Assembly: GCF_002161085.1 (NCBI RefSeq)
Contig: NZ_NFLU01000002.1
Location: 186,001 to 250,000 of the forward strand
Direction of reading: 5' to 3'
DNA: 64,000 nt
Source of the DNA: Flavonifractor sp. An112
GTDB lineage: Bacteria > Bacillota > Clostridia > Oscillospirales > Oscillospiraceae
The notes under the pieces: model-generated
Databases searched by the model: none
Told to the model about the DNA's origin: nothing
The model's input: only the letters and a program-made list of their open reading frames with translations
Program-made: the position numbers and the translations under genes
Shown here: piece by piece, positions 1-8,034 of the stretch
Layout of the letters: each line of letters begins with the position of its first letter
Position numbering within the stretch: position 1 is the first letter of the stretch

Positions 1-419
1 GAGCAGCCCAGATCACCGCCGCCGGGCAGCTTGGAAGCGGCCACGCAGTCGTGAAGGCCCACATAGTTGTACTGCTTGTAGTTCTGACCGCAGCCGGTGC
101 AGTGGACCTGAGCGATCATCTTGACGGAAGCGCCGGCAGCCACGCCCATAATCTCACCGATCTGAGCGGCGACAGCCTCGCCGCCGGCGGCGCAGGCATT
201 GACAGGGGCCTTGCCCTTGGCCACAGCGGCAGCATAACCGGAGCAGCCGGGGAAGCCGCAGCCGCCGCAGTTGGCGCCGGGCAGGCAGGCCAGCACAGCC
301 TCCTCCTTGGGGTCCACCTCAACGGCAAACACCTTGGCGGCGATGGCCAGTACCAGGCCGAAGATGGCGCCCAGCACAGCCAGGACCACAACGGCAAAGA
401 TAACAGTATTCATATCCAT
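1..419 (-). CDS. rnfB: RnfB, ferredoxin:NAD+ oxidoreductase iron-sulfur subunit (partial)
   Basis: RnfB is the electron-entry Fe-S subunit of the Rnf complex, thought to accept electrons from ferredoxin at the membrane. Only the first ~139 residues are in the window; the 3' end lies beyond base 1. The visible part has one N-terminal membrane segment (about residues 5-25), then the four-cysteine cluster motif CLPGANCGGCGFPGC (about residues 43-57), and a later CTGCGQ motif. The ATG at 419 is preferred because AGGGAGG lies about 10 nt upstream; an ATG two codons on (413) is possible. It is the last gene of rnfCDGEAB. Confidence 0.93.
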   Translation of the reverse strand, partial: MDMNTVIFAVVVLAVLGAIFGLVLAIAAKVFAVEVDPKEEAVLACLPGANCGGCGFPGCSGYAAAVAKGKAPVNACAAGGEAVAAQIGEIMGVAAGASVKMIAQVHCTGCGQNYKQYNYVGLHDCVAASKLPGGGDLGC

Positions 420-435
420 GATTCATCCGCCTCCC

Positions 436-1026
436 TTAACCAAAGACCTTCAGGCCGGAGAAGCCCATGAAGGCCAGAGCCACCAGACCGGCGGCCATCA
501 GGGCGATGGGGAAGCCCTCAAAGGCCTTGGGGCACTCGGAGAACTCCATCCGCTCCCGGATGGAGGCGAAAATCACGATGACCAGCAGGAAGCCGATACC
601 GCCGGTGACGCCGTATACCACACTGGTAATAAAATCGTAGCTGTTCTGGGTGTTCTGGAGCACCACGCCCAGCACGGCGCAGTTGGTGGTAATCAGGGGC
701 AGGTACACGCCCAGGGCCTCATAGAGGGAGGGCATGGACTTCTTCAGGAACATCTCGATGAACTGCACCAGGGCGGCAATGACCAGGATGTAGGTCACGG
801 TCTGCATGAAGGTCAGCCCCAGGGGCACCAGAATCAGCTCATTGATGGGCCAGCAGATAGCGGAAGCCAGACCCATAACGAAGATAACGGCCAGGCCCAT
901 ACCGGAGGCCGTCTCCACCTTCTTGGACACGCCCATAAAGGGGCAGATACCCAGGAACTGGGCCACGATGAAGTTATTGACCAGGATGGCGCCAAGGGCC
1001 ACGGTAAACAGGTTTGCCCAATCCAT
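436..1026 (-). CDS. rnfA: RnfA, ion-translocating oxidoreductase membrane subunit
   Basis: RnfA (196 aa) is a six-helix integral membrane subunit, a paralogue of RnfE in inverted topology; the pair is thought to hold a membrane [2Fe-2S] centre and take part in ion transfer. The protein is almost wholly hydrophobic and carries family hallmarks such as VNNFIVAQFLGICPFMG near the N-terminus and LITTNCAVLG in the middle, each with the conserved Cys. Its ATG overlaps the rnfE stop by one base, so the two are translationally coupled. The next gene, rnfB, starts 16 nt after its stop. Confidence 0.95.
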   Translation of the reverse strand: MDWANLFTVALGAILVNNFIVAQFLGICPFMGVSKKVETASGMGLAVIFVMGLASAICWPINELILVPLGLTFMQTVTYILVIAALVQFIEMFLKKSMPSLYEALGVYLPLITTNCAVLGVVLQNTQNSYDFITSVVYGVTGGIGFLLVIVIFASIRERMEFSECPKAFEGFPIALMAAGLVALAFMGFSGLKVFG

Positions 1027-1709
1027 TACTTGGCCACCTCCTCAGTCTTTTTCTCGCCCTTCTTGGGCTTGTTCAGAATGTACTGCATGGCAGCGATGAG
1101 CACGGCCAGCGTGATGAAGCCGCCCACAGGGAGAATCATGCCCAGAGCGGGGATGCCCTCGGGCAGGATGCGAATGCCGGCGGCGGTGCCCAGGCCGAAG
1201 GCCAGGTTGCCGTCCTTGCCGATCTCCAGCAGGCCGCCCATGATGGTGCCGTTGCCCAGGAACTCACGGACCACACACATGATTACCAGGATCATGGTAT
1301 AGCCCAGGCCCTGGAAGATACCGTCCATGGCGGAAGCGCCGATGCCGTTCTTGTAAGCAAAGGACTCGGCACGACCCAGAATGATACAGTTTACCACGAT
1401 CAGAGGGATAAACAGACCCAGGCTGGCCGACAGAGCAGGTACAAATGCCTGGAGCATCAGGTCCACGATGGTCACGAAACCGGCAATGACCACGATGAAG
1501 CAGGCAATACGAATATTGTTGGGAATAATCTTACGCAGAGCTGCGATGATAATATTGGCCAGGGTCAGGATCACCAGCACGGACACACCCATGCCCAGTC
1601 CGTTGAACAGAGTGGTGGTGATGGCCATGGTGGAACACATACCCAGCAGCTGGACGGTAACGGGGTTCTGATAGAACAGACCGTCCATCAGTTGTTTTCT
1701 TGCATTCAT
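1026..1709 (-). CDS. rnfE: RnfE, ion-translocating oxidoreductase membrane subunit
   Basis: RnfE (227 aa) is the second of the two homologous RnfA/NqrD-type membrane subunits. It has about six hydrophobic helices and conserved Cys motifs in VQLLGMCSTMA and LIVVNCIILG. An in-frame upstream start exists, but the ATG at 1709 (MNARKQLMDG) is chosen because AAGGAGGGA sits just upstream and because it matches the usual family N-terminus. It follows rnfG by 14 nt and overlaps rnfA by one base. The C-terminus is lysine-rich (KPKKGEKKTEE). Confidence 0.95.
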   Translation of the reverse strand: MNARKQLMDGLFYQNPVTVQLLGMCSTMAITTTLFNGLGMGVSVLVILTLANIIIAALRKIIPNNIRIACFIVVIAGFVTIVDLMLQAFVPALSASLGLFIPLIVVNCIILGRAESFAYKNGIGASAMDGIFQGLGYTMILVIMCVVREFLGNGTIMGGLLEIGKDGNLAFGLGTAAGIRILPEGIPALGMILPVGGFITLAVLIAAMQYILNKPKKGEKKTEEVAK

Positions 1710-1723
1710 GGTTTGTTCCCTCC

Positions 1724-2281
1724 TTAACCCATGCTGGCCGCGGCGGCAATAGCGGAGGAAACCGCCTCGCATACGCCTCGGGAGGTGATGGTGGCGCCGG
1801 TGAGCGCGTCGATGGTGCCGCCGTCCTTGGTCACATGGACCTCACCAGTGGCACCAACGAACTGGGCACGGAAATCCTCCTTGCTGGCGTTGGAACCCAG
1901 GCCGGAGGTCTCGCCGGTCTTGACGATGGACACACCGGAGCAGGCTCCGGTAGCGTCCACGCCTACCATAATGGTCAGGTTGCCGCTGAAGGAAGTGGCA
2001 GGCTTGACCTGCACCACATAGCCGGCGTCGCCGGCGCTGTAGACGTCTTCCACGGTAGCGTCGCCGCCGGTGTACTGATCGGTAACCTTCTCATAGCTGT
2101 CGGCAGGCAGCACAGCCGCCATGGCCTCCTGGGTGGTCTTTTCGTTGTTGGCCGCAATGTAGGGCTTGGTGACCTCATTGGTCAGGCCCAGCAGCAGAGC
2201 AGTAACGGCGCAGATAGCAAACAGCACAATGACCAGAGTGGCCATGCCGGCTTCTTTCTTCTTAGTAACAGTTTCGCTCAT
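1724..2281 (-). CDS. rnfG: RnfG, flavin-bearing subunit
   Basis: RnfG (185 aa) carries a covalently bound FMN on the extracytoplasmic face and relays electrons within Rnf. There is one N-terminal transmembrane segment (about residues 13-33) followed by a soluble FMN-binding domain. The flavinylation site is visible as ALTGATITS near residue 163; in this family FMN is attached by ApbE to the last Thr of the S/T-G-A-T motif. The gene follows rnfD by 3 nt. No apbE gene is in this window, so the flavin transferase must be encoded elsewhere. Confidence 0.94.
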   Translation of the reverse strand: MSETVTKKKEAGMATLVIVLFAICAVTALLLGLTNEVTKPYIAANNEKTTQEAMAAVLPADSYEKVTDQYTGGDATVEDVYSAGDAGYVVQVKPATSFSGNLTIMVGVDATGACSGVSIVKTGETSGLGSNASKEDFRAQFVGATGEVHVTKDGGTIDALTGATITSRGVCEAVSSAIAAAASMG

Positions 2282-2284
2282 GGC

Positions 2285-3349
2285 TTAGCCCTCCTTTCCG
2301 GCTTTGGCCTTTGCCTTGGCGGCGGCCTTCATTTCCTTGGTAACGCCGTAACGGTTGGGCTTGCCCACCTTGTCAATGAGCCACACGCAGCAGTTCATGA
2401 TCAGGATGGAGTAGGACACACCCTCTGGATAGCCGCCGAAGTAGCGGATAAACACGGTGAGCAGACCGCAGCCGATGCCAAAGATGACCTCGCCCTTCTT
2501 GGTAACGGGGCTGGTCACATAGTCGGTAGCCATGAAGAAGGCACCCAGCATCAGGCCGCCGGTGCACAGCTGATAGAGCATCCAGGTCAGCCGGTCATTG
2601 CCGCCCATGGGGAAGGCAAAGGTAAGTACCGCCACGGTGGCGATGTAGGCCACGGGGATACGGGCACGGATCACGCCGCGCCAGATCAGGTACAGGCCGC
2701 CCAGCAGCAGCATGAGCGCGGAGATCTCACCAATACAGCCCATCTTGTTGCCCACAAAGGCATCCAGCAGGGAAACATCGGTGGGCAGCAGGCCCTTGTG
2801 CATGAAATCGGCGGACAGGGGGGTGGCGCCGGAAACGATGTCGGCGCCGGCCATGGTGGTAGTGCCACCCAGCAGGTCAGGCCAGTACTGCGTACCGATG
2901 CCCTGGGGTGCCCAGGTGGTCATGGCTACAGGATAGCACAGCATCAGGAAGGCACGGCCGCCCAGGGCGGGGTTCATGAAGTTCTGGCCCAGGCCGCCGA
3001 AGAGCTGCTTGACCACCACGATGGCGAAGAAATCGCCGATGATCAGCATCCAGTAAGGCAGAGTGGGGGCGCACACGAAGGCCAGCAGCACGCCGGTAAC
3101 GGCAGCGGACAGGTCCTTGTTGGCGCAGGACTTCTTCATCAGCTTGCGATAGCCCCACTCAAAGAACTCGCAGGCCACCACAGAGATCAGAGTGGCAACG
3201 AGAGCACGGGGGCCGAAGAACACCACGCCCATGACCAGGGCGGGCACCAGCGCAATGAGCACATCGCGCATCAGGTTCTGGGTATCGATGGGGGAGGCCA
3301 CGTGGGGGGACGAGGCCACCGTCAGATTCAGCTTCTTTTCCTCATTCAT
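2285..3349 (-). CDS. rnfD: RnfD, flavin-bearing membrane subunit
   Basis: RnfD (354 aa) is a polytopic membrane protein of the NqrB/RnfD family and binds FMN covalently. The flavinylation motif VSGATPLS is at about residue 172. Conserved GGLGQNFMNPALGGRAF and CAPTLPYW segments and about nine or ten hydrophobic helices support the call. The start ATG overlaps the rnfC stop in an ATGA arrangement, so translation is coupled. Length is normal for the family. Confidence 0.95.
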   Translation of the reverse strand: MNEEKKLNLTVASSPHVASPIDTQNLMRDVLIALVPALVMGVVFFGPRALVATLISVVACEFFEWGYRKLMKKSCANKDLSAAVTGVLLAFVCAPTLPYWMLIIGDFFAIVVVKQLFGGLGQNFMNPALGGRAFLMLCYPVAMTTWAPQGIGTQYWPDLLGGTTTMAGADIVSGATPLSADFMHKGLLPTDVSLLDAFVGNKMGCIGEISALMLLLGGLYLIWRGVIRARIPVAYIATVAVLTFAFPMGGNDRLTWMLYQLCTGGLMLGAFFMATDYVTSPVTKKGEVIFGIGCGLLTVFIRYFGGYPEGVSYSILIMNCCVWLIDKVGKPNRYGVTKEMKAAAKAKAKAGKEG

Positions 3350-4692
3350 GCTTTGGCCGCCTCCTTTGCCGCTTTTTCCTTGGCCGCCAGGTTCCGCAGT
3401 TCACCCTTGGTCACGCGGAAGGACTGGACCAGATGGATGCGGGCGGGGCAGATGTAGTTGCAGGAACCGCACTCGATGCAGTCCATAACGTTGAGGGCCT
3501 CCGCCTCTTTCCACATACCCTTGCCGGCATACAGGTGCATATACACGGGAGTCAGGTGCATGGGGCAGACGTTGACACAGCGGCCGCAGCGCAGGCAGAC
3601 CTCTTCCTCCACCACGGGGGCAGCCTCGTGCTTGGTGAGGCAAAGCACGGCGTTGGTGCCCTTGATGCAGGTCACATTCAGGTCATACTGAGCGATACCC
3701 ATCATGGGGCCGCCGGTGAGGATGCGCTCAGGCTCCTCCTTGAAGCCCTTGGCCTCGTTGATGAGCTCCTGGAAGGACACGCCCAGGGGCACCATCAGGT
3801 TCTTGGGCTCCTGGATGGCGTCGCCGGTGACGGTGATCACACGGTGGGTGACGGGCTTGCCCTCCACCACGGCATCGTACACAGCAGCAGCGGTGCCCAC
3901 GTTGAACACGGCGCAGCCCACATGGGCGGGCAGGCCGCCGGGAGGCACCTCACGACCGGTGATGCGCTGGATCAGCTGCTTCTCAGCGCCCTGGGGGTAC
4001 CGGGTCCGCAGAGACTCCACAGTGATGTCACCCTTGCCGCCCACCAGAGCACGCAGGTGCTCGATGGCATCCTCCTTGTTGGCCTCCACACCGATCACGC
4101 CGCTCTTGAGGCCGAAGGCCTGCATGAGGATGCGCAGACCGCCCACAACCTTCTCGCCATGCTCCAGCATGAGGCGATGGTCGGCGGTGATGTAGGGCTC
4201 ACACTCGGCGCCGTTGAGGATCACGGTGTCCACCTTGCCGATGCCCGAGCTGATCTTCACATGGGTGGGGAAGCCGGCGCCGCCCATACCGGTAAGGCCA
4301 GCCTCCTTCACGATGTTGACGATCTCATCGGTGCTCAGCTTGGTGTAATCGGGATGGGGAACGAGCTCGGAGCCCCAGGTATCCTGGAAGTCGTTCTCGA
4401 TCACCACCGACATACACTTGCCGCCGCCCACATAGGGACGGGACTCCACCGCCTTGACCTCACCGGAGACCGAAGCGTGGATGGGGGCGCCCAGGCCGGC
4501 GATCTCGCCGATCTTCTGACCCACCTTAACGTGATCGCCCACAGCAACGATGGGCTTACAGGGAGCACCGATATGCATGGACATAGCGATGACCACCTGC
4601 TTGGGAGCAGCGCTCAGAGGCGCTATCTCCTTGTGGCGTGCCAGCTCCTTCCGGTCATGGGGATGCACGCCGCCGTAAAAGCTTTGCTTCAT
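3346..4692 (-). CDS. rnfC: RnfC, NADH/FMN and Fe-S subunit
   Basis: RnfC (448 aa) is the peripheral subunit that binds NAD(H) and FMN and passes electrons through two [4Fe-4S] clusters. The nucleotide-binding region includes GMGGAGFPTHVK (about residues 135-146). Two ferredoxin-type cluster motifs are visible, CLRCGRCVNVCP near residue 362 and CIECGSCNYICP near residue 404. The N-terminus MKQSFYGGVHPHDRKE is typical. The ATG at 4692 is chosen over a longer frame because AGGTGG lies just upstream. It is the promoter-proximal gene of the operon. Confidence 0.96.
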   Translation of the reverse strand: MKQSFYGGVHPHDRKELARHKEIAPLSAAPKQVVIAMSMHIGAPCKPIVAVGDHVKVGQKIGEIAGLGAPIHASVSGEVKAVESRPYVGGGKCMSVVIENDFQDTWGSELVPHPDYTKLSTDEIVNIVKEAGLTGMGGAGFPTHVKISSGIGKVDTVILNGAECEPYITADHRLMLEHGEKVVGGLRILMQAFGLKSGVIGVEANKEDAIEHLRALVGGKGDITVESLRTRYPQGAEKQLIQRITGREVPPGGLPAHVGCAVFNVGTAAAVYDAVVEGKPVTHRVITVTGDAIQEPKNLMVPLGVSFQELINEAKGFKEEPERILTGGPMMGIAQYDLNVTCIKGTNAVLCLTKHEAAPVVEEEVCLRCGRCVNVCPMHLTPVYMHLYAGKGMWKEAEALNVMDCIECGSCNYICPARIHLVQSFRVTKGELRNLAAKEKAAKEAAKA

Positions 4693-4766
4693 AGGTCCAC
4701 CTCGCAAATCTGACCCACACACGGGCCATTTTTCTGAGTTGTTTGACCGGTATCTCAAACAGAATT

Positions 4767-4795
4767 ATCATATCGCAAAGCACACAAATTGTCCA
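4767..4795 (-). promoter_or_regulatory. Promoter of the rnf operon
   Basis: Read on the minus strand, TGGACA (4790-4795) and TATGAT (4767-4772) are separated by exactly 17 nt. This is a good sigma-A promoter placed about 75 nt upstream of rnfC. The surrounding 4.75-4.95 kb region is AT-rich compared with its neighbours, and no open frame in it is convincing. Confidence 0.6.
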
Positions 4796-4988
4796 GTTAA
4801 AACCGTCAAATTTCTCACTGTTTTTTCATTTAAACTCACCAGTTTTATCAAAAAGCTGAATTCTTCCTTGCTTTTCCTCCTTTTTGAAAAAACTATACCA
4901 GTCGGTTTTCTAATTGGCGGAACCGTGGATTCTGTCCCCCTGCCACGGTACTTTACTTGTTTAAAATGCAGAAGTTTCAAATGGCAGA

Positions 4989-5017
4989 TTGACAAAGCCC
5001 ACCGGGAAAGCTATGAT
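4989..5017 (+). promoter_or_regulatory. Promoter of the ilvBNC leader
   Basis: TTGACA (4989-4994) and TATGAT (5012-5017) are spaced by 17 nt, a near-consensus sigma-A promoter. A transcript starting near 5024 would contain the whole T-box leader before ilvB. It is divergent from the rnf promoter across about 190 nt that hold no supported gene. Confidence 0.75.
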
Positions 5018-5023
5018 TATACC

Positions 5024-5300
5024 TACAACTTGCAGTTCATCCTCTGGGATGGACGCTTCAAATGCGATGACCGGGACAGTACGGGCGGCGCATAAGCGCA
5101 GAGAGGGAGCGGTTGGTGTAAGCTCCCGTGAGGCCGCATCGGAAGGTCACCCGGGAGCGGCTCCGCCGAAGGCAGTAGGCGGGGACGGTTACCCTCCGTT
5201 ACCGGGGCATGAGTGCGCGGGTATGCCCGCGAAGTTAGGTGGTACCACGGAGTGTCATGGCGGCTTCGTCCTATGGGACGAAGCCGCCATGTTATTTTTC
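5024..5300 (+). promoter_or_regulatory. T-box riboswitch upstream of ilvB
   Basis: The leader has the hallmarks of a T-box that senses uncharged tRNA. Stem I has AGTA on the 5' side of the specifier loop, the GAGAGG motif and the GGTTGGTGTAAGC-type distal loop (5101-5122). The conserved T-box sequence AGGTGGTACCACGG is at 5237-5250. A strong intrinsic terminator follows: CATGGCGGCTTCGTCC (5256-5271) pairs with 5276-5291, then a T-rich run. The specifier is probably GTC (Val, 5146-5148), which follows GGAAG and precedes an A; ATC (Ile, 5138-5140) is the less standard alternative. Both suit branched-chain control. Confidence 0.92.
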
Positions 5301-5332
5301 TCCCATACCAGCCAAAGGAGGTCTTTTCCACC

Positions 5333-7042
5333 ATGAGAATGAAAACAGCCCAGATCCTGATGGAATGTCTGCTGGAGCAGGGGGTGGATACCGTATTCGG
5401 TTACCCCGGCGGCACCATTCTAAATGTATACGACGAGTTCGAGCTGCACGGCTATAAGGATAAGATCCGTCACATCCTCACCGCCCACGAGCAGGGCGCC
5501 TCCCACGCCGCTGACGGCTACGCCCGGGCTACCGGCAAGGTGGGTGTGTGTTTCGCCACCTCCGGCCCCGGCGCCACCAACCTGACCACCGGCATTGCCA
5601 CCGCCTACTACGACTCCTCCCCCGTGGTGTTCATTACCTGTAACGTCAGCGAGAACCTGATCGGCAAGGACTCCTTCCAGGAGGTGGATATCACCGGTAT
5701 CTCCATGCCCATCACCAAGTGCAACTACCTGGTAAAGGACCCCAACCAGCTGGCCGACGTGATCCGGGAGGCCTTTGCCATTGCCCGCACCGGCCGCCCC
5801 GGTCCGGTTCTGGTGGACATCGCCAAGAACGTCACCGCCGCTGAGGCGGAGTATGAGCCCCTGCCCCTGTCTGAGCACCCCAACCACGGCCGTCTGGCCG
5901 CCATGCTCCGCCGGGCCAGCCACGAGCTGAAGGCTCCCGAGCCCGACGCCGGCGACATCCAGACCCTGCTGGACATGATCGAGGAGGCCCGCCGTCCCCT
6001 GGTGCTGGTGGGTGGCGGCGTGATCCGCTCCAAGGGCGCTGTGCCTCAGTTCCGGAAGTTCATTGAGACCCTCAATGCCCCGGTGGCCTCCACCATTATG
6101 GGCGGCGGCGCCTGCCCCGGCGACCATCCCCTGTTCACCGGCATGATCGGAATGCACGGCTCCCACGCCTCCAACCACGCCAGCGACCAGTGCGACCTGC
6201 TCATCGCCATCGGCTGCCGGTTCTCCGACCGGGTGGCCACCGACCCCGCCACCTTCGCCCCCAACGCCAAAATCGTCCACATCGATATTGACCGCGCCGA
6301 GATCGATAAGAACGTGGTCACCGACCACCACATCATCGGCGACGCCCGTCGGGTGCTGGAGCTGCTCAACACCAAGCTGCCCGCCCACGACTATCCCGAG
6401 TGGAAGGAGTGGGTGTTCTCCCACAAGGAGATCCCCCTGAAGAAGGACGACATTCTCCACCCCCATGAGATTCTGGAGACCATTCAGGCGGTCACCGACG
6501 GGGACGCTATCATCACCACCGACGTGGGCCAGCACCAGATGTGGTGCGCCCAGTACTACCACTTCTCCCGCCCTGGCCAGCTGATCACCTCCGGCGGCTT
6601 CGGCACCATGGGCTTCGGCCTGGGTGCCGCCATGGGCGCCGCCGTGGGCAACCCGGGCAAGGTGGTGGTCCAGTGTACCGGCGACGGCTGCTTCCGCATG
6701 AACTGCCATGAGCTGTGTACCGCCGAACACTACAACATCCCGGTGATCACCGTGATCTTCAACAACCGGACCCTGGGTATGGTACGCCAGTGGCAGAACC
6801 TGATTTATCACAAACGTTTCTCCCAGACCGATCTGGACCGGGGCCCCGACTTTGTGAAGCTGGCGGAGGCCTACGGCATCCAGGGTGAGCGTGCAGCCAC
6901 CCAGCCGGAATTTGAGGCCGCTTTCCGCCGTGCCGTGGCCTCCGGCCGTCCCTATGTGATCGAGTGCGCCATCGACAAGGACGCCATGGTCCATCCCATG
7001 ATCTCCGCCGGTACGCCGGTCACTGACTTCATTCTGGACTAA
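5333..7042 (+). CDS. ilvB: Acetolactate synthase, catalytic subunit
   Basis: This subunit condenses two pyruvates (or pyruvate and 2-oxobutyrate) to acetohydroxy acids, the first common step of valine, leucine and isoleucine synthesis. It is 569 aa, normal for the family. Visible features are FGYPGG, the catalytic glutamate in AHEQGASHAADGYARATG (Glu53), and the ThDP/Mg motif starting GDGCFRMN near residue 450 and ending in NN about 27 residues on. The start at 5333 follows AAAGGAGG; an ATG two codons later is also possible. It is controlled by the T-box leader and followed by ilvN after 14 nt. Confidence 0.96.
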   Translation: MRMKTAQILMECLLEQGVDTVFGYPGGTILNVYDEFELHGYKDKIRHILTAHEQGASHAADGYARATGKVGVCFATSGPGATNLTTGIATAYYDSSPVVFITCNVSENLIGKDSFQEVDITGISMPITKCNYLVKDPNQLADVIREAFAIARTGRPGPVLVDIAKNVTAAEAEYEPLPLSEHPNHGRLAAMLRRASHELKAPEPDAGDIQTLLDMIEEARRPLVLVGGGVIRSKGAVPQFRKFIETLNAPVASTIMGGGACPGDHPLFTGMIGMHGSHASNHASDQCDLLIAIGCRFSDRVATDPATFAPNAKIVHIDIDRAEIDKNVVTDHHIIGDARRVLELLNTKLPAHDYPEWKEWVFSHKEIPLKKDDILHPHEILETIQAVTDGDAIITTDVGQHQMWCAQYYHFSRPGQLITSGGFGTMGFGLGAAMGAAVGNPGKVVVQCTGDGCFRMNCHELCTAEHYNIPVITVIFNNRTLGMVRQWQNLIYHKRFSQTDLDRGPDFVKLAEAYGIQGERAATQPEFEAAFRRAVASGRPYVIECAIDKDAMVHPMISAGTPVTDFILD

Positions 7043-7056
7043 GGAGGGTGTGGAAT

Positions 7057-7614
7057 ATGAATGAAATGAATGCCACCCGCCGCACCCTTTCGGTGCTGGT
7101 AGAAAACGCCGCCGGTGTCCTGTCCCAGGTCTCCCGGCTGTTCTCCCGAAAGGGCTATAACATCGAGTCTCTGGCCGTGGGCACCACCGACGATCCCACG
7201 GTGTCCCGTATCACCATTGAGGTGTGGGCCGACGCCCCCATGATCGAGCAGATCATGAACCAGCTTCGCAAGCAGTACCCCGTCTATTCTGTTCAGGAGC
7301 TGAAGCCGGAGCGTTCCATCCGCCGGGAGCTGGTGATGTTCAAGGTGAAGGCGGAGACCCACGACATCCGCAACGAGGTCATCCAGATCGCCAACATTTT
7401 CCGGGCCTCCATCATCGACGTATCTCTGAAATCCCTGACCCTGGCCCTCATCGGCGATGAGACCAAGGCGGAGGCCATGCAGAAGCTGCTGGAGGCCTTC
7501 GGCATCCTGGAGCTGGTCCGCACCGGCATGGTGGCCCTGGAGCGGGGCGCCTATACCATTGAGGACGAGACCAAGGAGCAAACCGAGTTCAACCTGGGCA
7601 AAAACTTCCTTTAA
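7057..7614 (+). CDS. ilvN: Acetolactate synthase, regulatory subunit
   Basis: The small subunit (185 aa) binds branched-chain amino acids and gives feedback control of IlvB. It has an N-terminal ACT domain (about residues 8-82, RTLSVLVENAAGVLSQVSRLF) and the C-terminal ALS_ss domain. The ATG at 7057, 8 nt after AGGAGGG, is preferred to the in-frame GTG inside that ribosome site. Its last 83 coding nucleotides are repeated 290 nt downstream at 7822-7904, beyond a hairpin-rich insert. The gene itself is intact and ends with the first copy. Confidence 0.95.
   Translation: MNEMNATRRTLSVLVENAAGVLSQVSRLFSRKGYNIESLAVGTTDDPTVSRITIEVWADAPMIEQIMNQLRKQYPVYSVQELKPERSIRRELVMFKVKAETHDIRNEVIQIANIFRASIIDVSLKSLTLALIGDETKAEAMQKLLEAFGILELVRTGMVALERGAYTIEDETKEQTEFNLGKNFL
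7532..7614 (+). repeat. Direct repeat copy 1: functional 3' end of ilvN
   Basis: This 83-nt stretch is the working end of ilvN and matches 7822-7904. The first 54 nt (7532-7585) are identical in both copies. After that, eight of the last nine sense codons differ, each by a synonymous third-position change (for example GAG/GAA, TTC/TTT, AAC/AAT, CTG/CTC, GGC/GGG), and both end in TAA. The codons here fit the GC-rich usage of the host better than those in copy 2. Confidence 0.9.
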
Positions 7615-7821
7615 GAAGGGCCACCAGGCCGCTACCGGCGGCCCGCCGCTGTGCGGCGTCCAAGCGTTTTGCGCAGCAAAACCTTGCCGCAGGGGCAATT
7701 CACTGCACAGCCGTTGGCGGCTTTGCCGCCCTACGGATGTGGCGTACCCCTTGCGGGTACTTCCGCCGAGGAGGTTAAATCCGCCCGGAGGGCTCCCAAA
7801 CGTGCCTGCACGTTTGGGAAC
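7615..7821 (+). mobile_element. Gene-end insert E1 (hairpin-rich, non-coding), after ilvN
   Basis: This 207-nt segment lies between the two ilvN tails and shares its core with the inserts after rnc and trmFO, in the same orientation relative to the host gene. It has a chain of hairpins: GGCCGC/GCGGCC, CGCCGC/GCGGCG, CAAGCGTTTTGC/GCAAAACCTTG, GGCGGC/GCCGCC, GTACCC/GGGTAC and, at the 3' end, CCCAAACGTGC/GCACGTTTGGG. No hairpin has a following T-run, so it should not stop transcription inside the ilvBNC operon. No protein-coding frame is supported. I do not recognise the family. Confidence 0.75.
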
Positions 7822-7904
7822 TGGCCCTGGAGCGGGGCGCCTATACCATTGAGGACGAGACCAAGGAGCAAACCGAATTTAATCTCGGGAAGAATTTCCT
7901 GTAA
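7822..7904 (+). pseudogene. Displaced second copy of the ilvN 3' end
   Basis: This is a duplicate of the last 27 codons plus stop of ilvN, lying downstream of insert E1 without a start codon or ribosome site. It still encodes the same residues as the functional tail, with eight of its last nine codons synonymously different. Because ilvC follows it, it probably marks the original ilvN end; that is an inference. Its last codons are richer in A/T than is usual for this genome. Confidence 0.85.
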
Positions 7905-8034
7905 TATTTTAGAAATACAAGCCACGCCGAAATCTTTTCTGAGATTGTATCACACTTATCATTCTTTTCTTCCCCGCTGTGTTATCATCGTGGACAAGAA
8001 AAAAACCTTCATTTGACAAAGGAGTGCAAAGACT

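Noticed and set aside
4739-5095. Small genes between the rnf and ilv promoters
   Set aside because: Frames on both strands overlap the two promoters and the T-box leader and lack ribosome sites.
7532-7904. Simple target-site duplication by a transposon as the full explanation of the ilvN repeat
   Set aside because: The divergence is abrupt and purely synonymous in the last nine codons, which decay of an unused duplicate would not give. Duplications of this length are also far longer than normal transposon target duplications.
7651-8016. Open frames running through insert E1
   Set aside because: No ribosome site, no conservation of frame between the three inserts, and codons follow the hairpin palindromes.
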